This document shows, in pieces, positions 18,300 to 26,574 of a stretch of DNA of 52,922 bases (positions are counted from its first letter, which is position 1; each line of letters opens with the position of its first letter). The notes beneath the pieces were generated by a model that was not told the DNA's origin, did not search any database, and saw nothing but the letters and a program-made list of their open reading frames with translations. The DNA is taken from positions 1 to 52,922 of the IMG/VR virus record IMGVR_UViG_3300047318_000182. One strand, 5' to 3'. The translations under genes were made by a program, and so were the position numbers. The stretch comes from a virus.

Positions 18300-19949
18300 T
18301 TAGGCTTCGCAGCTTACGCAAGCAACTAGATTTCTGTTTAATTCTGCAACGGGAGATGTTGAACGCTGATAGTAAAGGGATTTTAGACCCATGTCGTGAG
18401 CCGCAAGAACTAATGCGTTCACATCTTTTACAGGCATTTTTGGATGAATCATGAGATTGATTGATTGACCCTGATCGATGTAGACTTGTCTTTCTGCGGC
18501 TTGTACAATGATCTCATATTGAGAAATCTCACCAAATGTCTTGAACACGTTTTTATCATGCTCTGAGAGGAAGTCTAGATGTTGAACCGAACCCTCTTGC
18601 ATCAGGATTGAGGTCCAAACTTCTTCAGTATCTCTTCCTAATTCAACGAGCCTCTTCTTAAGATAAGGATTTCGATACGTGAATTTGCCTTTAGCGAGCA
18701 CCTTAACATAATAATTTGATTGTTCTGGCTCAACCGAAGGTGATACTTGACCAAGGATAAACGAACTAGAAGTTGTAGGAGCAATGGCTTGGCGAACTGT
18801 GTTGCGTAAACCGCGACCTATTAGGTATTCAGGCTCACCTAGTACAATAGCCATTTCTTTCGAGGCGATAAGAGATTGTTCATCGATAAACTGCTGAATT
18901 TCAACGTTATATTTTCTAGCTTCCATAGATTCGAAAGCAATATTTTTAGACTGAAGGAAGGAGTGCCAACCTAATCGCCCAAGACCCAACGCCCTGTGGC
19001 GGATCGCAAAATTGTAAGCTGCGTCCATATGGGGACGGCCCCTGACCTTCTCAATGTACTCTGACATAACACCGTCTAGGAACCATGTCATATCTTGAAC
19101 GAATAGAGGATCATTTTTCCATTCATTAAAATGTAGATCATTAAGGCTGAGGAGGTCGCACACGAAAGATTCATCTTCACTTGAAGGCTCCATGATTTCG
19201 GTACAAAGATTTGAGGCCCAAATCGTCATGTCCAAATCTTTATAGACTTGTGGCTTACCGTTATTAGCATTATCATGGAAAAATAGGTAGGGAATGCCAG
19301 TTTCGGCACGATTCTTAAGAACCTTGGCCCATGTCTTGCGCTTGGCCTTATCACCGGCACGCATCTCGGAAAGCCATGACGTAGAAACACTTACACCATA
19401 AAACAGGTTTTGGATCGAACTTCCTTCGTGCCGGAACTCCAAAACTTCTTCAATGTCTTTATGATCGATTGGCCAATAGAAGGCACCAGAGCCGCGACGA
19501 ACCTTGTTCTGCGAAATGAGATCGATAGTACTCTCAAACGCGTAAGCCAAGTGAGCCGAACCATCTGAAGTACCACCAGTTCTAATTGGTTCACCTCTAC
19601 CACGAATCGCACCCATAAAGCCAGAGACACCAGCACCATACTTGGTCATCATGGCAATTTCAGAGACTTTACTATACAACTTAGCTGTGTCATCTGGTAT
19701 AAAAGACCCGTTACAGGAGATGGGTAGATTTTCTCCAAAACCAAAATTTGACCAAATAGGTGATGAGAGGGAACACCAACCATTTAAAATGTAACGTTCA
19801 ACACGAGCCGCCAAGCCTTTACGACCGGTCCAACGTTCTGAGGCTTCTGCTATAACCTTGATTCGATCTTCCGCTGATTGTCCCGGCGCGAGATAATCAC
19901 GGGATAGGAATGTGCGTGCGTCGGCATTTAACCAATATGCTGTAGTCAT
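18300..19949 (-). CDS. nrdA: Ribonucleotide reductase, large (alpha) subunit
   Basis: A 549-residue class I alpha subunit that reduces ribonucleotides to deoxyribonucleotides with NrdB and glutaredoxin. Key cysteines are visible: Cys79 in ISCNGSF, the thiyl cysteine Cys249 in NLCTEI, and the C-terminal relay pair Cys544/Cys547 in ACVSCEA. FMGAIRGRGEPIRTGGTSDG and PSVEPEQSNYYVK are typical of the barrel. It is much shorter than cellular NrdA (about 750): the catalytic domain begins almost at residue 1, so the N-terminal ATP-cone that senses dATP is missing. It lies between nrdB and glutaredoxin. Confidence 0.95.
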   Translation of the reverse strand: MTTAYWLNADARTFLSRDYLAPGQSAEDRIKVIAEASERWTGRKGLAARVERYILNGWCSLSSPIWSNFGFGENLPISCNGSFIPDDTAKLYSKVSEIAMMTKYGAGVSGFMGAIRGRGEPIRTGGTSDGSAHLAYAFESTIDLISQNKVRRGSGAFYWPIDHKDIEEVLEFRHEGSSIQNLFYGVSVSTSWLSEMRAGDKAKRKTWAKVLKNRAETGIPYLFFHDNANNGKPQVYKDLDMTIWASNLCTEIMEPSSEDESFVCDLLSLNDLHFNEWKNDPLFVQDMTWFLDGVMSEYIEKVRGRPHMDAAYNFAIRHRALGLGRLGWHSFLQSKNIAFESMEARKYNVEIQQFIDEQSLIASKEMAIVLGEPEYLIGRGLRNTVRQAIAPTTSSSFILGQVSPSVEPEQSNYYVKVLAKGKFTYRNPYLKKRLVELGRDTEEVWTSILMQEGSVQHLDFLSEHDKNVFKTFGEISQYEIIVQAAERQVYIDQGQSINLMIHPKMPVKDVNALVLAAHDMGLKSLYYQRSTSPVAELNRNLVACVSCEA

Positions 19950-19995
19950 TTTTGTTCTCTTTTATTTTTGTTCTTATTTGATGAGGATAGATGAA

Positions 19996-20976
19996 TTAAT
20001 CATCGAAAAGGTCGTCTTCGTTATATGTTTTGTCGTTTTTAGAATAATAGACCGGCTTATTCACGAAAAAATCTTGGTTATTATAGCCATACTGTTCTTC
20101 GCGAGTCCAATTAGTAAGCTTAATAATTTCTTTATCCACCTCAAATGGAGATTCAAAACCAATGGCTAACAGGGATTCATTCATTCTATCTTTAATATAT
20201 TCTTTCAGAATATCAGCACTTAGGTTGTCATGACTGTAATCGCCAATCATCCAATCAATCAATTTACTTTCGGCTTTGAAAGCTTCTTGGATTTCCTGCG
20301 TGATTTTAGTGATTAGTTCTTCATCAAACATCTCTGGATACTCTTGACGAAGTGTGTTGATAATAGTTATACCAACCTTACTATGACTATCTTCCTCAAG
20401 GCGCGTGTAAGCCACTTGCTGGGCCGTATCTTTGAGGAGATTTTTGAATCTATTGAACCATAAAATGGTATAGAATTGACTAAATAGTGAAACGTTTTCA
20501 ACAAAAAGTGTAAAGAGAATAATAGAATAGATATATTGCTTGCGATTATTACTATAAACTTTTTTATTATGCTTGCGCAGATACTCTACGCGACCCTTAA
20601 CCACGGGCTCCTTTAAATTCTCTTCAAAGACGTGGCCCATTTGCAATACATCTAGTAGCTTTTCGTAGGCAAGATTATGGACTACCTCAGAATTAGCCAT
20701 GGTGTAACCAAGATCGGAAATGGAAGGATGCGGGAGATTGTCACCAAGCTTGGCCCAAAATGTCTTTACCGCGATCTCTACTTGACCGATACAAGACAAA
20801 GTTCTTGCCACAATTTGACGTTCTTGATCCGTCATTTCAGTTTTATATTGACCGTAATCTGCTTTGAAATTGAACTCATTAGGAGTCCATTGTGTTGACC
20901 AAAAAGCGTGAATAAAATCTTTTGCCCACGGATAGTTGTCTGGCTTTCTCGAAATCTGTTCGTCAAAAAGACCCAT
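19996..20976 (-). CDS. nrdB: Ribonucleotide reductase, small (beta) subunit
   Basis: A 326-residue ferritin-like radical-generating subunit. Likely metal ligands are Glu67, Glu97 and His100 in SEVVHNLAY, then Glu in LFVENVSLF and the E-x2-H of RLEEDSHSK. Tyr104, four residues after His100, occupies the place of the E. coli radical tyrosine Tyr122. The C-terminal tail (YNEDDLFDD) is acidic as needed to bind NrdA. It is the first gene of the operon, with a promoter about 115 bases upstream. Confidence 0.95.
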   Translation of the reverse strand: MGLFDEQISRKPDNYPWAKDFIHAFWSTQWTPNEFNFKADYGQYKTEMTDQERQIVARTLSCIGQVEIAVKTFWAKLGDNLPHPSISDLGYTMANSEVVHNLAYEKLLDVLQMGHVFEENLKEPVVKGRVEYLRKHNKKVYSNNRKQYIYSIILFTLFVENVSLFSQFYTILWFNRFKNLLKDTAQQVAYTRLEEDSHSKVGITIINTLRQEYPEMFDEELITKITQEIQEAFKAESKLIDWMIGDYSHDNLSADILKEYIKDRMNESLLAIGFESPFEVDKEIIKLTNWTREEQYGYNNQDFFVNKPVYYSKNDKTYNEDDLFDD

Positions 20977-21089
20977 AATTATTCTCTTATTTTTGTTAAA
21001 GTTTCACCGCCACTAGAATCCATTTTACCTGATCCCAGCGTTACTCTTTCGAATTTATTTAGCCATTTTGAATTGACTGAAAGACTACA

Positions 21090-21118
21090 ATACTAACACA
21101 AAAGTTTTAAAAAGTCAA
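21090..21118 (-). promoter_or_regulatory. Promoter for the nrdB-nrdA-glutaredoxin operon
   Basis: On the minus strand TTGACT (21113-21118) and TAGTAT (21090-21095) are 17 bases apart, with TG one base before the -10. It lies between the stop of the 93-residue gene and nrdB and has the TTGACTTTTTAAAA start shared with the promoter at 32516-32544. Confidence 0.7.
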
Positions 21119-21130
21119 GTTATTTTCTAG

Positions 21131-21412
21131 CTAGTCCAAAAGAAATAACTTAGCTTCTTGCAAAAGTCTTTCACAGGAAACAGGGACGCCATCGAGCAAA
21201 TAACCGACACCCCTTCTTTCCGTCATACGTCGCCCTAGAATGAGTTGGCAGCGTTCCATGAGCGGCAAGCCGTCATAATTCTTTGGGCGCTTCTGTGCCT
21301 TTGGCTTCTCAATCCTAGGTGTCTTGGTATCTCTCTTTTCCATCTGATATTTTTTAAAAAGATCAACAATATCTCGTGGCTTCATGTAAAATTTTTCTTC
21401 ATTTTCTTCCAT
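21131..21412 (-). CDS. Hypothetical basic protein
   Basis: A 93-residue protein not assigned to a family. It has an acidic start, a Lys/Arg-rich middle (about 25-48) and a C-terminal helical part ending EAKLFLLD. The charged, basic centre suggests nucleic acid binding, which is a guess. It stands alone between a terminator upstream and the nrd promoter downstream; no convincing promoter of its own was found. Confidence 0.6.
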   Translation of the reverse strand: MEENEEKFYMKPRDIVDLFKKYQMEKRDTKTPRIEKPKAQKRPKNYDGLPLMERCQLILGRRMTERRGVGYLLDGVPVSCERLLQEAKLFLLD

Positions 21413-21435
21413 AACAAGTTTCTCCCATAAAAAGA

Positions 21436-21453
21436 CCCGCCATTCGCGGCGGG
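21436..21453 (-). terminator. Rho-independent terminator (minus strand)
   Basis: On the minus strand CCCGCC and GGCGGG pair around a 6-base loop and are followed by TCTTTTT. It ends the transcript carrying thyX through the MazG-like gene. Confidence 0.88.
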
Positions 21454-21481
21454 CCAGTATAGTTAACCAAATGGCTAAGTA

Positions 21482-22012
21482 TTAATAATTCTTACCACCG
21501 TGCTTATAACCCCTTGCCTTATTCACGGCCAGCTTCTTCTCAATAATTTCAATGAACGGGATATTGTTATCATTGACATATTCTACAATTTCTTCTAGAA
21601 TAATGAATGAAAAGTCATTAAACTCGGTGCCATACCATTGAGAAATAAGGAGATGAATTTCAGCCGCAAATTCTGAGAAGTCGGTATAATCGATATCAAT
21701 CTCATTACGGAGATCGATATCAACGTCATAGCGGTTCTTATTCGCCCCGTTCCAGTCAAGGATACGGATAACAACGTCGGCTAGTTCAACGTCTCGACCC
21801 AAGTATTCAGGAAGCTTGTCGTCATTCAAATCTTTACGATCAGCTTCAAGAGCCTCACTTACTTCAGAGTGAACCAAGGCAATGTGTTGAGCAAACGAGC
21901 GATTTTCTACACCCATGTCCCAAAAGCCGTTGGCTTTATTAATTTCAAAGATTTCGTCTTGATAAGAGAGAAGATCAGTTACAAGAAGTTCATTGATTTT
22001 AAGTTCAGTCAT
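21482..22012 (-). CDS. MazG-like nucleoside triphosphate pyrophosphohydrolase
   Basis: A 176-residue all-alpha protein. The metal-binding pattern of the MazG superfamily is visible: Glu50 and Glu53 in HSEVSEALE, then Glu76 and Asp79 in VELADVVIRILD. A Lys-rich close (KKLAVNKARGYKHGG) is common in these proteins. It would hydrolyse (d)NTPs to monophosphates plus pyrophosphate, either to balance the nucleotide pool or to lower ppGpp-type signals, as proposed for other phage MazG proteins. It is the last gene before the terminator at 21436-21453. Confidence 0.8.
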   Translation of the reverse strand: MTELKINELLVTDLLSYQDEIFEINKANGFWDMGVENRSFAQHIALVHSEVSEALEADRKDLNDDKLPEYLGRDVELADVVIRILDWNGANKNRYDVDIDLRNEIDIDYTDFSEFAAEIHLLISQWYGTEFNDFSFIILEEIVEYVNDNNIPFIEIIEKKLAVNKARGYKHGGKNY

Positions 22013-22036
22013 TATTATTTTATCTTCCTAATAAAT

Positions 22037-22252
22037 TTATTCGCCACAGCAAGAGCAAACTGAATCTAAAGATTCGATAGCGGCTGGAATGAAATCTTCC
22101 ACAATTCCACGATCCAAAAGATACTTTACTGATTCCCCAAGAAGGATGGCCATTGAGAAAGACTCTCCATCATAATCTTCTGGTTTATAGTGGTACTCAG
22201 CATCGAATTCGTCTTCTGGATCATCGGTGAAAACAATAGTTACCTTGGCCAT
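22037..22252 (-). CDS. Hypothetical acidic protein, paralogue of the next upstream gene
   Basis: A 71-residue acidic protein starting MAKVTIVFTDDPEDE and ending in a Cys-rich CSCCGE. Spaced matches (TIV..D, Y..ED.D, V.YL...G.I.D, I..L.S) align it with the 75-residue product of 22253-22480, so the two are probably tandem duplicates. The starts also share the pattern of a stop codon directly followed by ATG. The CSCC end could bind metal. No function is assigned. Confidence 0.65.
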   Translation of the reverse strand: MAKVTIVFTDDPEDEFDAEYHYKPEDYDGESFSMAILLGESVKYLLDRGIVEDFIPAAIESLDSVCSCCGE

Positions 22253-22480
22253 TTATTCGCTTTCTGTTTCGCTATCGGTCAAGCTGTTTAAATCAGCAAT
22301 AACTTCATCTACATAATCATTAATTTTGCCGGTCTTAAAAAGATAATGAACAAGGTAGCCATAAAGTCCCGCATTTGTCACCGGACCATCTGGATCACTA
22401 TCCTCAAGGTCATAACTAACATTGGTATTAACGAGTTCGGTGCCTTCAACGTCGGAAACTACAATAGTTGCAATAGTCAT
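22253..22480 (-). CDS. Hypothetical acidic protein, tandem paralogue
   Basis: A 75-residue acidic protein beginning MTIATIVVSDVEGTE and ending with an acidic tail. It resembles the 71-residue product of the following gene over most of its length. It is tightly packed in the operon: its start overlaps the end of the 72-residue gene, and its stop abuts the next ATG. Function unknown. Confidence 0.65.
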   Translation of the reverse strand: MTIATIVVSDVEGTELVNTNVSYDLEDSDPDGPVTNAGLYGYLVHYLFKTGKINDYVDEVIADLNSLTDSETESE

Positions 22481-22695
22481 TTATTTGTTTCGCTTTCTAA
22501 GTTTTTGAGATGTTTTCTAATATAACGCATGAACAGCATTGCCTTATCTTCATTCAAAAATGTAGCTGTTCCTACATCTTCAATTGGTACGGGGAAGATA
22601 AAACCTGTTTCAGTTTCGTACCAAAGTTCGTTAGCTCTGAAGTATTTAAAACGGACCAATTTACCGCTAGATACCATTTCTTTAATGTCAGTCAT
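22477..22695 (-). CDS. Hypothetical protein
   Basis: A 72-residue protein with aromatic-rich segments (LVRFKYFRANELWYET, FIFPVPIEDVG) and a basic C-terminal helix (MLFMRYIRKHLKNL). The N-terminal part looks like a small beta domain. It is translationally coupled to thyX upstream (4-base overlap) and to the next gene downstream. Function unknown. Confidence 0.65.
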   Translation of the reverse strand: MTDIKEMVSSGKLVRFKYFRANELWYETETGFIFPVPIEDVGTATFLNEDKAMLFMRYIRKHLKNLESETNK

Positions 22696-23546
22696 ACTTT
22701 TGGCTTCTCACAACGTACCGCTTCAAATCCGTCATCAGCGGTATAGATTTCAAAATCGCTGAAAATCACAGGAGCACGTTGCTTAAGGATTTGAGTCATA
22801 ACAACGGCTAAGGCCCTGATTTCTAGATCAGCACCTTCCCCGCCACGAAGGGCACAGACATGCCTAGCGGCCCGCATATTCATAGTCCAAGTGAGACGGG
22901 TTTCAGCCGCGTTGGGAAGGACGGAACGGGCCGCTTCAAGGATACGCTTCTTACGCATCGTGGATAGTTTGAGACCCAATTCATTATCTTCAGTTGTTGT
23001 TTCGGTTTCCATCAATTGAATTAAGGCTCGATAATAATCTAAACTCTCTAAACAACTGGCTTCAAACGTATCATAAGCCGTGGCATTTGTCAAGCTTTTA
23101 ATTAGTGGAGGAACGACAAAATTCACTTGATCAGCACTTACATAACGCTGAGATTCTTGACTAGGCGCGGCTCCTGCCCTATGACGAATCAGTTCATGCG
23201 TCAGTGATCGACTAACGCCTGAGATGGCGAATGAAATGCTGGCGTGCTCTAACACCGAGCCATGTTCCATCTCAATGATATTGGCGATATACGCGTCCCG
23301 TTCGCGGCCCTTGGCAAAGGAACGGTAGCAGTGACGGCCCGCAAATTCAGGAAGAGCATCTAATGAAACATCAGCCTCTTTGTGAACCAAATCGGTCCAT
23401 AGAATGCCAAGTGGCGTGCCCTGATCACTCATGACTTCTAACAGATCGTGCTCATCGGCCCAAGCCTCAAGACCTTCAGGATTCATAATGGTTTCTGCCA
23501 CGACATGAACCGAAGGTTCAAAAATAAACTTATTTCCCACTTTCAA
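22692..23546 (-). CDS. thyX: Flavin-dependent thymidylate synthase
   Basis: A 284-residue protein that makes dTMP from dUMP using FAD, NADPH and methylene-tetrahydrofolate. HGSVLEHASISFAISGVSR and LTHELIRHRAGAAPSQESQR are diagnostic. The signature RHR is at 121-123 and the conserved Ser at 132; eight residues separate them rather than the usual seven. It is overlapped at its start by the dNMP kinase gene and overlaps the next gene by 4 bases, so the dTMP-producing and phosphorylating steps are made together. Confidence 0.95.
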   Translation of the reverse strand: MKVGNKFIFEPSVHVVAETIMNPEGLEAWADEHDLLEVMSDQGTPLGILWTDLVHKEADVSLDALPEFAGRHCYRSFAKGRERDAYIANIIEMEHGSVLEHASISFAISGVSRSLTHELIRHRAGAAPSQESQRYVSADQVNFVVPPLIKSLTNATAYDTFEASCLESLDYYRALIQLMETETTTEDNELGLKLSTMRKKRILEAARSVLPNAAETRLTWTMNMRAARHVCALRGGEGADLEIRALAVVMTQILKQRAPVIFSDFEIYTADDGFEAVRCEKPKV

Positions 23547-24108
23547 AATGTTCCTTTACAATGTTTCTAACTTTAACTTGGAGAGCGTTTATAGTGTTGT
23601 TTACAACTTCATAATCAGCGGTTAGCTTCATCATGTTGGCTTCAGATTCGTGATCATCGACATTAGCGAAGCTGGGACGAAAGACTCTGATGATAATCCC
23701 ACCTTTGGTACGAATCGCATCAACTTCGTCTGGAAACCTAACATCGCTTACTGTAATCTTGTCGAACATCTGGATTCTTCTGGTCCAAGCATTGATCCAG
23801 AAATCAGAGCCAATCATATTTCGTCCCCATTCCGTCCCAAGAGTTTGCATCGCGTGACGGAATTCTTTGTCGCAAAAATACCTGCTTTTGTGGTTCTTGT
23901 ACCAATCATCGGTATACATCTCAGGATTATCGACACCGTTGTATTCCAAGAAGGCCCGTAACATAGACTTTAGCCCTCCTGAAAATTGCACATCGGTATA
24001 GCCTTCTTCATCCAGACCTTTAGCCGCTACACTTTTACCGACACCTTTATATCCACAAAAGCCGATAATTCTTTTCTTTTTATATTTCTTCCACTCAGGC
24101 TGAGCCAT
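23530..24108 (-). CDS. Deoxynucleoside monophosphate kinase
   Basis: A 192-residue P-loop kinase. The Walker A motif is GYKGVGKS (19-26), followed by YTDVQFSGGLKSML (substrate side), QTLGTEWGR and ITVSDVRFPDE, as in T4 gp1-type dNMP kinases. It would convert dTMP, dGMP or modified dCMP to diphosphates. It sits 1 base after the helicase and overlaps thyX by 17 bases. Confidence 0.85.
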   Translation of the reverse strand: MAQPEWKKYKKKRIIGFCGYKGVGKSVAAKGLDEEGYTDVQFSGGLKSMLRAFLEYNGVDNPEMYTDDWYKNHKSRYFCDKEFRHAMQTLGTEWGRNMIGSDFWINAWTRRIQMFDKITVSDVRFPDEVDAIRTKGGIIIRVFRPSFANVDDHESEANMMKLTADYEVVNNTINALQVKVRNIVKEHFESGK

Positions 24109-24109
24109 A

Positions 24110-25444
24110 TTAAATCACCACTGTTAGTTTTTCTGCGGCACGAGTTACGGCGGTGTAACGCCAACGATCAATATCTTCGCGGAATGAACTACCTTCGTCA
24201 TGCACAACTACTTTATTCCATTGTGAGCCCTGTGACGAATGGCAGGTCAGAGCCCACGCCCAATCCACGAGGTGATGTTTTTTCTTGGCTTCATAGCCAT
24301 CTCTCTTATCAGCGCTTACATAGCCTGACTGCCGTGCAAAATGCTCTTCAAAAAGCGCTTGACAGGTTATGATATTCCTTTGGACTTCATCTTCGTCTGT
24401 AGCTTTTAAAGGAAACGTAGCCTTACCATGAATTAATTCATAATCTTGCTCACAAGTTAATAACATTCCGTTGACTAGTGTCTCGGATGTTCTAGAATTC
24501 TTCCTAACAATTAACGGTTCTCCAGCCATGGGACCTATTAGGTCATAACCAGCTGCTGCCCTAATTTTTTTAGTAAGATTCCAACGTTTCACGTGAGTGC
24601 CACAAAGAACTTGCAAGTCTTGATCAACATCATATGTGTCGGTATCGTTTTTCCTGCTAACGATCTTAACTGTGTCCCCCCAATTCCCTAATTTGAAATC
24701 CCCTCCTTCGCGAATATGGGTAGCAAGCGCGATTATGGGGTTGTCCTTGGCTTGACGGTGAATCTCCGAAAGAAATACATCTGGCTCCCCGACACAGAAT
24801 CCAGCAGAATCTTTTACAGGTGGAAGCTGTCCCGGATCACCAATGGCAAGAATAGGTTTTCCAAAAGACTTCAAATCTTCAGCCATTGAAGCCCCGCACA
24901 TTGAAGACTCGTCAATGATAATTAATGAGACTTCTCTAATAGGACTTTCAGTGTTTAGCTGCCATGTAGGCCCATCGGTGCTAATGTAAGCCTTTTCAAG
25001 ATCAGTATTAAGCATTTTTAGAGTTTGCTGCGCTTGTTTAATATCGTAGCGTTTACCTTCAAAAAACACTTCGTTCGTTTTATATTCAGCTGCGGCCCTT
25101 AAAGCGTTACCAAGATCAGCAATTTTATACTGAATAACCTCAGCCTTCAACGCTTTTGGCCGATAAATCATAGAGTGAATAGTTCTAGGGGTAATATTCA
25201 CCCCAGCGCCCTTTAATTTTTTACCAGCGACTCTCGCTGCTTTACCGGTCGGTGCAAGTACGCAAACCTCATCAGCGTCTAGTCCGCAAGCTTCGATAAT
25301 AAAAGGAAGCACGCTGCTCTTACCACTGCCAGCATACCCGGCTAAGTAGCAATATTTAGGTTCCACAACCTGTGATGCCTCCTTGAACCATCTAACTACT
25401 TTTTTAACAGCGTCATTTTGGTGATTTGTAAGAGAGATTGTCAT
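24110..25444 (-). CDS. RecD/Dda-like SF1 DNA helicase
   Basis: A 444-residue superfamily 1 helicase. Walker A is GYAGSGKSS (36-44), motif Ia is VLAPTGKAA, Walker B is IIIDESSM and motif III is AIGDPGQLPPV. The C-terminal part has LTCHSSQGSQWNKV (motif V/VI area) and YTAVTRA. The size matches Dda-type helicases, which move 5' to 3' and help start replication or remodel forks. Its start codon overlaps the end of the Hint-LAGLIDADG gene (ATGA), whose last codons supply its GGAG ribosome binding site. Confidence 0.9.
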   Translation of the reverse strand: MTISLTNHQNDAVKKVVRWFKEASQVVEPKYCYLAGYAGSGKSSVLPFIIEACGLDADEVCVLAPTGKAARVAGKKLKGAGVNITPRTIHSMIYRPKALKAEVIQYKIADLGNALRAAAEYKTNEVFFEGKRYDIKQAQQTLKMLNTDLEKAYISTDGPTWQLNTESPIREVSLIIIDESSMCGASMAEDLKSFGKPILAIGDPGQLPPVKDSAGFCVGEPDVFLSEIHRQAKDNPIIALATHIREGGDFKLGNWGDTVKIVSRKNDTDTYDVDQDLQVLCGTHVKRWNLTKKIRAAAGYDLIGPMAGEPLIVRKNSRTSETLVNGMLLTCEQDYELIHGKATFPLKATDEDEVQRNIITCQALFEEHFARQSGYVSADKRDGYEAKKKHHLVDWAWALTCHSSQGSQWNKVVVHDEGSSFREDIDRWRYTAVTRAAEKLTVVI

Positions 25445-26496
25445 TGTGCATCTCCTGATACCACTATGAAATTATCAGCCAAAAATGAATTATCTCCGCC
25501 ATTAATATTAAAAGAAATTACTTCTTTTTCACCAATGTATGAAGCTGATATTATTGTTTTATTGATTCGAGTGCGTTTCATAGGCCGCCAATTTTTATTT
25601 TTTGTCGAGAGTTTAAAAGGATTGAAATTCAATCGCAAAACTAACGTAAATTCTGTCGCTGGTTTAACTTTATCCCCTCTTTTTGATTCGTATTTGTAGA
25701 CTATGCCTCCCAGTGAATTAACTAACTCAATTACATCCGTAGCTAGTTTTTCGTTGCTTGTGTAAAATCTAGCTGTCCCATCAATCAACTGAGCATGGCC
25801 GTCAGAATCCATCAACCCTTTCAAAAGTTCAATCCTATTTTCTACACTATTATATTTGTAAATATCAGGAAGAAATTTTTTATCTCCCTTAACGTCTAAT
25901 CCTAATTGCTTAATGGCATCTTTCATTTTATTCTGTTTATGTACAGAAGGTTCTATCAGAGACACCCTCCAACAACCGGGATATTGCTTTAAGCTTAATT
26001 CGATATTTTTAGGTAACTTATCTTCTATAAATGATAATATCTCAGTTTCAGAATTACAAAGGGAGAAATAAGGGCTTGATCCCTTTAAATGACCATCCCC
26101 GAGCAAAATACCTAAAATATAAGGGTGGATGTATACGCTTTTCTCAGGATAGATCACAGCGGAATTCATGACGTTTACATGTTTGAAAGCACCTGACGGC
26201 ATTTTAAATTCTCTTTTAATTATATCTTCTAAGCTTAATAACTTAAAAAATTCTTTTCTAATACCTTCAATTGTGGCTGTGTAGATTCTGACTTTAAATT
26301 TTTGTGATAAATCGGTATCTACGTAAGTGCTATCTGAGAACTTTACTCGATAACAAGGCTTAAAGCCTTCGTTAACTATGCTTAAAACATTGTTTATTTG
26401 TCCGCCGCTATTGAATATATGGTCGCCCATTTTAAGGTCACTAGCCCGCTTTGCTCCATGAGGAGTCTGTAAAACTGCATTACTGCTTAATGACAT
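25441..26496 (-). CDS. Free-standing degenerate intein with LAGLIDADG homing endonuclease
   Basis: A 351-residue protein with intein architecture but as its own gene. Hint-like parts lie at about 5-70 (AVLQTPHGAKRASDLKMGDH) and 320-347 (KEVISFNINGGDNSFLADNF). Between them are two LAGLIDADG motifs, LGILLGDGH (128-136) and LLKGLMDSDG (224-233). The splicing residues are missing: the start is MSLSSN instead of Cys or Ser, the block B His of TxxH is replaced (TDLS), and the C-terminal His-Asn is replaced by SGDAQ. It should therefore not splice but may still cut DNA. A 12-bp hairpin precedes it, and its 3' end overlaps the helicase start. Confidence 0.85.
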   Translation of the reverse strand: MSLSSNAVLQTPHGAKRASDLKMGDHIFNSGGQINNVLSIVNEGFKPCYRVKFSDSTYVDTDLSQKFKVRIYTATIEGIRKEFFKLLSLEDIIKREFKMPSGAFKHVNVMNSAVIYPEKSVYIHPYILGILLGDGHLKGSSPYFSLCNSETEILSFIEDKLPKNIELSLKQYPGCWRVSLIEPSVHKQNKMKDAIKQLGLDVKGDKKFLPDIYKYNSVENRIELLKGLMDSDGHAQLIDGTARFYTSNEKLATDVIELVNSLGGIVYKYESKRGDKVKPATEFTLVLRLNFNPFKLSTKNKNWRPMKRTRINKTIISASYIGEKEVISFNINGGDNSFLADNFIVVSGDAQ

Positions 26497-26511
26497 AAAT
26501 TATTTCCAAAT

Positions 26512-26541
26512 ACTCCGAAGCTAAATCAATAGCTTCGGAGT
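26512..26541 (-). promoter_or_regulatory. Hairpin upstream of the LAGLIDADG gene
   Basis: ACTCCGAAGCTA (26512-26523) and TAGCTTCGGAGT (26530-26541) form a perfect 12-bp stem with a 6-base loop, 15 bases before the start codon of the endonuclease gene. No T-run follows on the minus strand, so control of translation or RNA processing is more likely than termination. Confidence 0.65.
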
Positions 26542-26574
26542 TGTTCAATTACGATTTGACTTTAAATGGGTTTA

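Noticed and set aside
25441-26496. Active intein of the helicase
   Set aside because: The frame has its own start and stop, the splice residues are absent and the helicase begins with its own ATG and intact N-terminal motifs.
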